Source: Oscillospiraceae bacterium (GTDB lineage: Bacteria; Bacillota; Clostridia; Oscillospirales; Oscillospiraceae). From it: a stretch of 64,000 nucleotides of DNA. Each line of letters opens with the position of its first letter. Position 1 is the first letter of the stretch. Location of the stretch: assembly GCA_017435525.1 (NCBI GenBank), contig JAFSEW010000053.1, forward strand, positions 1 through 64,000. The letters are read 5' to 3'. The notes under the pieces were generated by a model, which did not search any database, was not told the DNA's origin, and worked only from the letters and a program-made list of their open reading frames with translations. Of this stretch, positions 1 to 6,541 are shown piece after piece. The translations under genes were made by a program, and so were the position numbers.

Positions 1-839
1 AAGCATTCCTTCTCCTCGTCATAGGGGTCGCCCAGGATGAACATGCCATCCAGATAGTGATCCCAGTGGCCGGAGATCCGGTACAGATCCCGCTTGGCCA
101 TCAGGGGGGTCTTGGTCAGAAGGTAGCCGCGCTTCTGCTCTTCGTCTTCCACCCAGCGCTGCAGGGTCTGAATGACTCTTGCGCCCTTGGGCAGCAGGAT
201 GGGCAGACCCTGGCCGATCTCTTCCACAGTGGTAAAGAATTCCAGCTCACGGCCCAGCTTGTTGTGGTCGCGCTTCAAAGCTTCGGCCTGGGCTTCCAGA
301 TAAGCATCCAGCTCATCCTTGGTGGGGAAGCCGATACCGTAGATACGCTGCAGCATCTTGCGGTTGCTGTCGCCCCGCCAGTAAGCGCCGCAGCTCTTGG
401 TCAGCTTGAAGCCGTTGTGACGCAGACGGCCGGTGTGGTCCAGGTGGGGGCCGGCGCACAGGTCGGTGAATTCGCCCTGGGTGTAGAAGCTGATCACAGC
501 GTCTGCGGGCAGATCTTCGATCAGTTCGCGCTTGTAGGGCTCATTGTTGGCCTCTGCCCAGGCAATGGCCTCTTCCCGGCTCTTCTCACTGCGCTCCAGA
601 CGGATGCGCTCCTTGACGATCTTCTTCATCTCGGCTTCGATTTTCTGGAGGTGCTCGGGAGTGAAGGAGAAGGGCGCGTCAAAGTCGTAGTACCAGCCTT
701 CGTCGATGGCAGGGCCGATGGCCAGCTGCACCTCGGGCCACAGCCGCTTGACGGCCTGGGCCATCACATGGGAGCTGGTGTGCCAGAAGGTCTTGCGGTA
801 CTCAGGATTTTCAAACGTGTACAGGTTTTCTTCGGACAT
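1..839 (-). CDS. thrS: Threonine--tRNA ligase, 3' end beyond window
   Basis: N-terminal part (about 279 residues) of threonyl-tRNA synthetase, which charges tRNA-Thr. The start ATG at 839 has an AGGAGG site just upstream. The protein opens directly with the N2 editing domain: HTSSH at residues 20-24 and the later CAGPH motif supply the zinc/editing-site His and Cys residues. The ubiquitin-like TGS domain that begins most ThrS proteins (about 60 residues) is absent, so this is a TGS-less form, or the true start is further upstream; no in-frame coding extension is evident because the T-box terminator lies there. Class II catalytic motifs lie outside the window. A T-box leader immediately upstream supports both identity and control. 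Confidence 0.95.
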   Translation of the reverse strand, partial: MSEENLYTFENPEYRKTFWHTSSHVMAQAVKRLWPEVQLAIGPAIDEGWYYDFDAPFSFTPEHLQKIEAEMKKIVKERIRLERSEKSREEAIAWAEANNEPYKRELIEDLPADAVISFYTQGEFTDLCAGPHLDHTGRLRHNGFKLTKSCGAYWRGDSNRKMLQRIYGIGFPTKDELDAYLEAQAEALKRDHNKLGRELEFFTTVEEIGQGLPILLPKGARVIQTLQRWVEDEEQKRGYLLTKTPLMAKRDLYRISGHWDHYLDGMFILGDPYDEEKEC

Positions 840-864
840 GATAGTTTCCTCCTTTTTTGATGGG

Positions 865-1121
865 GAGAAGGTATAAAAAATACCCACCCCCTGACAAGAA
901 TCAGGGGTGGGATACGAAATGTATTCCACGGTTCCACCCTGGTTGCAATGCTGGGCATTGCCACTCATTGACGCGTTAACGGGCGCACCCGGCAGGCTAT
1001 TTCCAACCTGCAGCTCGGAAGTGGTGTGGTACATCGGCAGGGGGGCAGAGCCATCGCAGCAAACAGGCTCCTCTCTGGGCTTCTTTCCGGGTACCGGGTC
1101 TTCGTCACAGCTTTTCCACAT
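865..1121 (-). promoter_or_regulatory. T-box leader (threonine type) of thrS
   Basis: The minus-strand leader contains the T-box core GGGTGGAACCGTGG (complement of 926-940) and Stem I features (AGAGAG motif). It ends in a strong terminator whose stem CCACCCC/GGGGTGG could be opened by the T-box core. A Thr ACC triplet (complement of 1028-1030) sits in the 3' side of the likely specifier loop. In this family, uncharged cognate tRNA pairs with the specifier and the UGGN bulge and prevents termination, so thrS would be induced by threonine starvation. The specifier was placed by eye. Confidence 0.9.
875..911 (-). terminator. Rho-independent terminator of the thrS T-box
   Basis: On the minus strand, CCACCCCTG pairs with CAGGGGGTGG and is followed by a run of Ts (complement of 875-880), just before the thrS ribosome site. 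This is the attenuation terminator of the T-box. Confidence 0.88.
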
Positions 1122-1127
1122 AGAGAG

Positions 1128-1156
1128 AATTTATCACATTTTTCCGGGAAAGTCAA
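1128..1156 (-). promoter_or_regulatory. Sigma-A-type promoter for thrS leader
   Basis: On the minus strand, TTGACT (complement of 1151-1156) is followed by 17 bp and TAAATT (complement of 1128-1133). The predicted start near 1121 gives a leader of about 280 nt, which fits a T-box. Confidence 0.65.
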
Positions 1157-1430
1157 TCCCCACACCAGGAAAAAACGCACCCGGAAAGGCGGTGTTCCTC
1201 CACTGCAATTGCGGCGGCAAAACACGGGAAAAGGTTTACATAATCATAAAAATTCCTGTGTTTTATCAGGAGACATAACTCGACGCGTTATGTTAACGAA
1301 TGTAACAATTTCTACAATATATAGGAGAAAAAGCGACAGCAACGACCATATTTTGTCTTGCGGTTTACATAAACACAAAATGAAAAAATGGTCAAAAAGT
1401 TGTCGGAAATTGGTATTTTGATGAAAAAGC
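1157..1430. other. Intergenic stretch without a recognised gene
   Basis: About 270 bp between the thrS promoter and the next gene's promoter. It becomes AT-rich toward the right. I see no ORF with a ribosome site and no riboswitch signature; in particular I do not see the ydaO-type c-di-AMP aptamer that often precedes genes of this cell-wall family. Confidence 0.5.
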
Positions 1431-1458
1431 TTGACTTTTCGTAATTATTTGTTATAAT
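1431..1458 (+). promoter_or_regulatory. Promoter of the YabE-like gene
   Basis: TTGACT at 1431-1436 and a perfect TATAAT at 1453-1458 with a 16-bp spacer, about 100 bp before the coding start. Confidence 0.75.
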
Positions 1459-1559
1459 ACACCCAAGAGAAATATAAAACGGTACATTTGTAATAAGTTG
1501 TTACACATGTAACGAACAGAGAAAGAACCCCCTAGATATTGCGAAAGGAGGTACCTTCC

Positions 1560-2609
1560 ATGCGAGAACGCAAACGAAACGAGAAAAAGAGAAAGCAGAC
1601 TCTTCTCCGGGTGACGGCACTGGCGATCCCTCTGGTTTTGCTGCTTCTGTCACAGACGGCTCTGGCTCAGAATACATATGTGATTACCGATGGCGACCGT
1701 GTGGTGTTTCATACATCCACTGCCACTGATCCTGCGGCAGTTCTGACAGAGGCCGGTTTGGCCCTGGGCGAGGACGATACCTACACAACGCAGCCCGGAA
1801 TTGTAGGGTCGGAAATCACCATCCGGCGCAGCCAGCTGGTGACGGTGAATAACCGCGGTGAAATTTTTGAAGTCAACTCCACGCAGGAAACCGTGGCGCA
1901 GCTGCTGCAGCAGCTGAACATCCCCCTGGAGGATATGACGGTATCGGTTCCCCTGAGTGCCGAGACTTATGACGGTATGGAGATCGTAGTGTCCCATACG
2001 GTCCGTACTACGGAAACCTACACTGCCTGCATTCCCCACGAAACGGCTTACTTCGCAGATGCCGCTTTGCCCTATGGCACGGAAGTGGTCATCACCGAAG
2101 GCGCTGACGGTCAGGCCCTGTGCACTGCGGATGTGGTGTATGTAGAGGGAAAGGAAATCAGCCGCACGGTAACGGAAGAAACCGTAATTACCCAGCCTGT
2201 GCAGGAAGTGGTGGCTGTGGGCACCGGATCGGAATCCCGGAGCTTGGAGCAGCAGCGCCCTGTGATCGGTGACGGTATGATCCTTCTGCCTACCGGTGAG
2301 GTGCTTACCTACTATGGCAGCCATAAGGTGCTGGCCACGGCCTACACCCACACCGACCCCGGCTGCGATTTCATTACAGCCACCGGCACCACCGTGCGCA
2401 TCGGCACTGTGGCGGTAGATCCCACGCTGATCCCCTATGGCACCCGCATGTTCATTGTCACCGATGACGGGCAGTACATCTATGGTATTGCCACCGCGGA
2501 AGACTGCGGCGGCGGCATCAAGGGCGACCGGATCGACCTGTATTTCCCCACCTATGACGAGTGCATGGAATTCGGCCGCAGACCCACCACAATATATTTC
2601 CTGGGATGA
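1560..2609 (+). CDS. YabE-like protein with G5 and 3D domains
   Basis: A 349-residue exported or membrane-anchored cell-wall protein. A basic N-terminus (about 1-15) and hydrophobic segment (about 18-36, ending ALAQN) act as signal peptide or anchor. Two ubiquitin-like DUF348 repeats follow (about 40-85 and 95-145), then a G5 domain (about 150-225). The C-terminal 3D domain (about 255-349) carries the three-aspartate pattern TDPG, VAVDP and GDRIDLYF, seen in lytic transglycosylase-like MltA/YabE proteins. The family remodels peptidoglycan, and some members act as Rpf/Sps-like resuscitation proteins. The start is ATG 1560 with AAAGGAGG at 1544-1551; an upstream TTG at 1539 would include the ribosome site and is unlikely. 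Here it is not next to the ksgA-rnmV genes except for rsmA downstream, a conserved neighbourhood in Firmicutes. Confidence 0.88.
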   Translation: MRERKRNEKKRKQTLLRVTALAIPLVLLLLSQTALAQNTYVITDGDRVVFHTSTATDPAAVLTEAGLALGEDDTYTTQPGIVGSEITIRRSQLVTVNNRGEIFEVNSTQETVAQLLQQLNIPLEDMTVSVPLSAETYDGMEIVVSHTVRTTETYTACIPHETAYFADAALPYGTEVVITEGADGQALCTADVVYVEGKEISRTVTEETVITQPVQEVVAVGTGSESRSLEQQRPVIGDGMILLPTGEVLTYYGSHKVLATAYTHTDPGCDFITATGTTVRIGTVAVDPTLIPYGTRMFIVTDDGQYIYGIATAEDCGGGIKGDRIDLYFPTYDECMEFGRRPTTIYFLG

Positions 2610-2619
2610 TTCTTAGCGA

Positions 2620-2671
2620 TTGCAAATCCGCCTTTCTTTTGGTATAATCACCGAAAGAAAGGCGGTTTTTT
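2620..2671 (+). promoter_or_regulatory. Overlapping terminator and rsmA promoter
   Basis: CCGCCTTTCTTT pairs with AAAGAAAGGCGG, followed by TTTTTT (about 2629-2671): a terminator for the upstream gene. The loop contains a perfect TATAAT (2643-2648), with TTGCAA at 2620-2625 exactly 17 bp upstream. The terminator and the promoter of rsmA therefore occupy the same DNA. Confidence 0.7.
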
Positions 2672-2673
2672 CT

Positions 2674-3543
2674 ATGATTGATGTTTGCAATATTCAGGTG
2701 ATGAAGCCACTGCTTGCTGAGCACGGTTTCCACTTTTCCAAGGCCAAGGGCCAGAATTTCCTGATTTCCCGGTGGGTGCCGGAGCAAATTGCCGAGGATG
2801 CCGGGGTGGACAGTACTGCCGGTGTGCTGGAGATCGGCCCGGGCATCGGCCCGCTGACCCAGCAGCTGTGCCTGCGGGCAGGGAAGGTCTGCGCGGTGGA
2901 GCTGGATCTGCGGCTGAAGCCCATCCTGGCCATGACCGTAGGCGAGTTTTCCAATCTGGAAATCCTGTGGGACGATGTGCTGAAGCAGGATGTGGCGGCG
3001 CTGGTGAAGGAAAAGTTTGCCGGTCTGCGCCCCATGGCCTGCGCCAATCTGCCCTATTATATTACCTCTCCTATTCTCACAGCGCTGCTGGAGGCGGAGT
3101 GCTTCGATTCTGTGACCGTTATGGTGCAGAAGGAAGTGGCACAGCGGATCGCCGCAAAACCCGGCACAGCGGACTACAGCGCCTTTACGGTGTTCTGCCA
3201 GTACTATGCGGAACCGGAGATTCTCTTTGATGTACCGGCAGGGTGCTTTATGCCCCAGCCCAAGGTCACTTCCGCCGTCATCAGCCTCCATTGCCGCAAG
3301 GAGAAGCCCTGGCAGATTGATGATGTGGATATTTTCTTCCGCACCGTGAAGGCCAGCTTTGCCATGCGCCGCAAGAAGCTGAGCAACGGTCTGGCCTCCG
3401 GCTTCCCGGAACTGGGCAAGGACGGCGCGGCTGCGGTGATCGAAGCCGCGGGCTTTGATGCCAATGTCCGGGGTGAGACTCTGGGCATTGCGGAATTTGC
3501 CCGGATCGCCAACGAGATTGCAAGGAGAAAGCGCCATGATTGA
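2674..3543 (+). CDS. rsmA: 16S rRNA (A1518/A1519) dimethyltransferase
   Basis: 289 residues, typical for RsmA/KsgA, which dimethylates two adjacent adenines in helix 45 of 16S rRNA using S-adenosylmethionine. Visible family motifs: GQNFL at 26-30 (substrate region), EIGPGIG at 53-59 (SAM-binding motif I), and NLPY at 125-128 (motif IV for N6-adenine methylation). The C-terminal helical domain includes KASFAMRRKKL. ATG 2674 was chosen because the family starts shortly before GQNFL; further upstream start codons fall inside the terminator stem. The 3' end overlaps the next gene by 8 bp, so the HAD protein is probably co-translated. Confidence 0.95.
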   Translation: MIDVCNIQVMKPLLAEHGFHFSKAKGQNFLISRWVPEQIAEDAGVDSTAGVLEIGPGIGPLTQQLCLRAGKVCAVELDLRLKPILAMTVGEFSNLEILWDDVLKQDVAALVKEKFAGLRPMACANLPYYITSPILTALLEAECFDSVTVMVQKEVAQRIAAKPGTADYSAFTVFCQYYAEPEILFDVPAGCFMPQPKVTSAVISLHCRKEKPWQIDDVDIFFRTVKASFAMRRKKLSNGLASGFPELGKDGAAAVIEAAGFDANVRGETLGIAEFARIANEIARRKRHD

Positions 3544-4222
3544 GTTTTTGCTGTTAGATCTGGACGATACCATTCTGGATTTTCACAAGGCGGAGCGCAT
3601 TGCGGTGAGCAAGACTTTTCGGGAATTTGGCATCGAACCCACGGAAGCGCTGCTGCATCGCTATCACCTGATCAATAAAGCCTGCTGGGAAAAGCTGGAA
3701 CGCAAGGAATGGACCCGGGAGCAGGTACTGGTGAACCGGTTCCAAATGGTATTTGACCAGGTGCGTGTTGCGCGTGATCCGGCGGAATTTGCCAAAAGCT
3801 ACGAACACAACCTCAGCATCGGTCACTATTTTCTTCCCGGTGCGGAAGAAGCTGTGGCGGCGCTGAGCAAAAAATACCGGCTGTTTCTGGCCAGCAACGG
3901 CACCGCCAAGGTGCAGGCAGGCCGCCTGACCAGCGCCAATCTCTACCGGTTTTTTGAAACGGTATTTGTTTCCCAGGAGCTGGGAGCAAATAAGCCTTCC
4001 ATAGAATTCTTTGAGCGGGCGTTCGCGCAGATTCCCGGCCTGGATAAGGAAAAGACCATGATGGTGGGCGACAGCCTGACTTCCGATATTTTAGGCGGCA
4101 ACCGGGCCGGAATCCTTACCTGCTGGGTCAATCCCGGCCATGCTCCGGGGAATCCGGAGATCGTCCCGGACTATGAAATTGAAAGCATTTCCCAACTGGA
4201 AGCGCTGCTGGAGGGCCTATGA
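3536..4222 (+). CDS. HAD-superfamily phosphatase, YjjG type
   Basis: 228-residue haloacid dehalogenase-like hydrolase. The nucleophile motif DLDDT has Asp at residues 8 and 10. The cap-domain helix region follows (about 15-90), then motif II SNGT, the motif III Lys in GANKPS, and motif IV VGDSLTSD, where acidic residues hold magnesium. The pattern and length match YjjG/YfnB-type noncanonical 5'-nucleotidases that clear modified pyrimidine nucleotides; the exact substrate cannot be read from sequence. ATG 3536 overlaps the end of rsmA, with GGAGAAAG upstream. It overlaps the next gene by 4 bp (ATGA), giving a three-gene operon. Confidence 0.85.
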   Translation: MIEFLLLDLDDTILDFHKAERIAVSKTFREFGIEPTEALLHRYHLINKACWEKLERKEWTREQVLVNRFQMVFDQVRVARDPAEFAKSYEHNLSIGHYFLPGAEEAVAALSKKYRLFLASNGTAKVQAGRLTSANLYRFFETVFVSQELGANKPSIEFFERAFAQIPGLDKEKTMMVGDSLTSDILGGNRAGILTCWVNPGHAPGNPEIVPDYEIESISQLEALLEGL

Positions 4223-4848
4223 AATACATCAACCTGGAGACCTACCCCCGCCGCAGCCACTATGAATTCTTTAAATCCTACGCCTATCCCTATGTGGGGC
4301 TCACGGCCAATGTGGATGTGACGAATCTGGTGGCCTTTGCCAAAGCCCGGGGCGGCTCTACATTTCTGGCATGCCTTTGGGCAGCATCCCAGGCGGCCAA
4401 CAGCATCCCGGAGTTTCGCCAGCGGATCGCAGATGGCGGCATCGTGGAATATGACCACTGCGAAGTGGGGCACACCGTGCCCATGGATGATGGCACCTTC
4501 TGCAACTGCAATACCGACTGCCGCAGAAGCCTGCCGGAATTTCTGGTGTATGGCGCGCAGCAGGAGGAAGAAGCGAAGCAGCACCATGGCTTTGTGCAGC
4601 CGGGCACCGATGAAAATGCGCTGATTTTTGCATCCTGCGTACCCTGGGTGGCCTTTACCCAGGTGATTCAGCCCACCCCCATCCCTGCGGACAGTAACCC
4701 GAGAATCGTGTTCGGCAAGTATATTCATGAAGGGGACAAAATCAAAATGCCGCTTTCCATCCAATGCAATCACGCGCTGGTGGACGGGCGGCATTTGGGG
4801 CAGTTCTACGAAGCCTTTGAAACGCTGTCCCGGAACTGCGGCCTTTGA
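4219..4848 (+). CDS. CAT-like acyltransferase fold protein
   Basis: 209 residues with the chloramphenicol acetyltransferase fold. The catalytic HxxxDG motif appears as HALVDG (His185, Asp189) near the C-terminus, with the usual N-terminal ETYPRRSHYEFF block. Real CAT enzymes use this His to acetylate chloramphenicol, but many clostridial chromosomal homologues of this length have unknown acyl acceptors and confer no resistance. It shares the ATGA overlap with the HAD gene and belongs to the rsmA operon, which argues for a housekeeping rather than an acquired resistance role. Function beyond acyl transfer is uncertain. Confidence 0.75.
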   Translation: MKYINLETYPRRSHYEFFKSYAYPYVGLTANVDVTNLVAFAKARGGSTFLACLWAASQAANSIPEFRQRIADGGIVEYDHCEVGHTVPMDDGTFCNCNTDCRRSLPEFLVYGAQQEEEAKQHHGFVQPGTDENALIFASCVPWVAFTQVIQPTPIPADSNPRIVFGKYIHEGDKIKMPLSIQCNHALVDGRHLGQFYEAFETLSRNCGL

Positions 4849-4850
4849 TG

Positions 4851-5528
4851 TTATAATTTTACGGCTACACGCTGGCGAATCACCATGGAATCGGCCGTAA
4901 CAGAGCAGTCCATGGCCAGAATCTGAACCCCGGCGGCTGCGGCTTCCCGCAGGGCATTGCCGAAAGCCGGGTCTGTGGCATCATTGGGGTGCAGATACAG
5001 CACATCTGCCATCTGAATCACAAACAGAACATAGGCGCCGTAGCCATCCTGAACAGCCTTTGTCAGCTCCTTCAGGTGGCGCTCACCCCGCTGGGTGGGG
5101 GCATCCGGGAAGGCGCACACGCCGTCATTCTCCAAAGTAACACCCTTCACTTCCAGAAAGCAGGGTTTTCCGTCTTTGGTGAAGGCAAAGTCAAACCGGG
5201 AATCCCCATGAAATACTTCGGCTTTCAGATTCTCAATGGTACCAAGGCCTCCTGCAAGCAGCCATTCTTTGGCAGCGGCGTTGGGTGCCTGAGAATCCAT
5301 ATTGATGAGCCGGGTGCCTTTTTCCACGGCAATCAGGTCGAATTTTGTCTTGCGCCTGGGAGTATCCCACTGCTGGCACCAGACTTTCGCCCCCGGGGGC
5401 AGCAGTTCCCGGCAGCGGCCCGTGTTCTTCACATGGCAGACTTCCAGCTGCCCATGGATTTCAATATGGGCGATAAACCGGTTGGGCCGGGCATGGAACA
5501 CGCCGCCAACCATATTCTGATACTGCAT
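4851..5528 (-). CDS. sfsA: SfsA family DNA-binding/nuclease-like protein
   Basis: 225-residue SfsA homologue. The N-terminal OB-like domain (about 1-80) contains NRFIAHIEI and HVKNTGRCRELL. The C-terminal part has a PD-(D/E)xK-like core: RFDFAF, then CFLEVKGVTL (Glu/Lys), then FPDAPTQRGERHL, a conserved block. The protein was named for sugar fermentation stimulation in E. coli; its biochemical role is unsettled, with proposals of DNA binding or nuclease activity. ATG 5528 was chosen because the family begins with Y/F-N-containing segments right there; an in-frame ATG at 5588 would overlap the divergent PHP gene's start. It converges with the preceding operon, with only 2 bp between stop codons. 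Confidence 0.9.
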   Translation of the reverse strand: MQYQNMVGGVFHARPNRFIAHIEIHGQLEVCHVKNTGRCRELLPPGAKVWCQQWDTPRRKTKFDLIAVEKGTRLINMDSQAPNAAAKEWLLAGGLGTIENLKAEVFHGDSRFDFAFTKDGKPCFLEVKGVTLENDGVCAFPDAPTQRGERHLKELTKAVQDGYGAYVLFVIQMADVLYLHPNDATDPAFGNALREAAAAGVQILAMDCSVTADSMVIRQRVAVKL

Positions 5529-5586
5529 CGCATTCACCTCGAAGCTTAAAATACCAGATTTTCCTGCTGTTGACAAGGAGAAAAAC

Positions 5587-6354
5587 ATGATTGCAAACTA
5601 CCACACCCATACACCCCGCTGCCGCCATGCCAACGGCACCGAGGAAGACTATGTGCGCGCTGCCATTGGGGGCGGCCTGGAGATTCTGGGCTTTTCCGAC
5701 CACACCCCCTACTGGTTCCCGGAAGGGTATTATACCCACATGCGGATGTACCCCCACCAGCTGCCGGAATACTGCGATACGGTACGGGATCTGCAGAAGA
5801 AATACGCGGATCAGGTCCGGATCCACCTGGGTCTGGAAGTGGAATATTATCCGGCGTTCTTTACTGATCTGCTGCCCAGACTGCGGGATCAGGGCATCGA
5901 GTATATGATCCTTGGTCAGCACTGGCCCGGCAACGAGATGAACGAGCCCTATTGCGGCAGAGCAACCGGCCGGGAAGAGGATCTGGCCAGATACTGCAAT
6001 CAGGTACGGGAAGCTATGGAAACAGGGCTCTTTACCTATCTGGCGCACCCGGATCTGCTGTATTATACAGGAGACGACAAAACCTATGAATTCCATATGC
6101 GGCGGCTGTGCAAGGCTGCGAAAAGCTGTGGTATGCCCCTGGAAATCAACTTGTGGGGCATGCAGCAGGAAAAGAACTACCCGGATGTGCGGTTCTGGCG
6201 TGTGGCTGCGGAAGAGGGAAACACCGTGGTTATCGGTGCCGATGCCCATGAAGCCTGGGCCGTGGACAACAAAGAAAAGGAAGCCATTGCCATGGAGATG
6301 GTAAAGCAGTTTGACCTGCCTTTGCTGAAAACGGTGGAGCTTCGGAAAATTTAA
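5587..6354 (+). CDS. PHP-domain histidinol-phosphatase-like protein
   Basis: 255-residue PHP-family phosphoesterase. The metal-binding HTH motif is at residues 6-8 with a further His14. FSDHTPY, GLEVEY, GQHW, LAHPD and GADAHEAW supply the remaining metal ligands of the trinuclear site. It resembles HisK/HisJ histidinol-phosphate phosphatase, the penultimate histidine-biosynthesis step, but no other his genes are nearby, so another phosphoester substrate is possible. Its start is next to the divergent sfsA, and it is followed by the repeat at 6361. Confidence 0.85.
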   Translation: MIANYHTHTPRCRHANGTEEDYVRAAIGGGLEILGFSDHTPYWFPEGYYTHMRMYPHQLPEYCDTVRDLQKKYADQVRIHLGLEVEYYPAFFTDLLPRLRDQGIEYMILGQHWPGNEMNEPYCGRATGREEDLARYCNQVREAMETGLFTYLAHPDLLYYTGDDKTYEFHMRRLCKAAKSCGMPLEINLWGMQQEKNYPDVRFWRVAAEEGNTVVIGADAHEAWAVDNKEKEAIAMEMVKQFDLPLLKTVELRKI

Positions 6355-6360
6355 AAAAGA

Positions 6361-6534
6361 AGGGGCTGTCTCAAAATGATTTTTTGTAGGGACACCGCTC
6401 CTGCGGTGTCCGCGAAAACATCAATAAACATAAAAAACCGGCACAATTTGTGCCGGTTTTTCCAGTTTGGACACCCCGGAGGGGTGTCCCTACGAGATGA
6501 AATGTGAGGTTTATGCCTTAGTGAGACAGCCCCT
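6361..6534. repeat. Nested palindromic intergenic element
   Basis: A 174-bp element bounded by perfect 13-bp inverted ends, AGGGGCTGTCTCA and TGAGACAGCCCCT. Inside is a second inverted pair, GTAGGGACACC (6386-6396) and GGTGTCCCTAC (6483-6493), each arm also forming its own local hairpin. At the centre sits a terminator-like hairpin. There is no coding capacity and I see no target-site duplication. GTAGGGACACC hairpins recur at 21364-21425. It is MITE-like or BIME-like; the origin is unproven. Confidence 0.75.
6432..6461. terminator. Bidirectional terminator inside the repeat
   Basis: AAAAACCGGCACA pairs with TGTGCCGGTTTTT around a short loop, with A and T runs on both sides. It can end both the PHP gene and the convergent glnN transcript. 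Confidence 0.8.
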
Positions 6535-6541
6535 GTTTGTA

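Noticed and set aside
1157..1430. c-di-AMP (ydaO-type) riboswitch before the YabE-like gene
   Set aside because: Expected from the gene family, but the conserved aptamer blocks are not visible.
4219..4848. Chloramphenicol resistance gene
   Set aside because: It has the CAT fold and His/Asp motif, but sits in a housekeeping operon with rsmA and shows no sign of transfer; the divergent chromosomal group usually lacks the activity.
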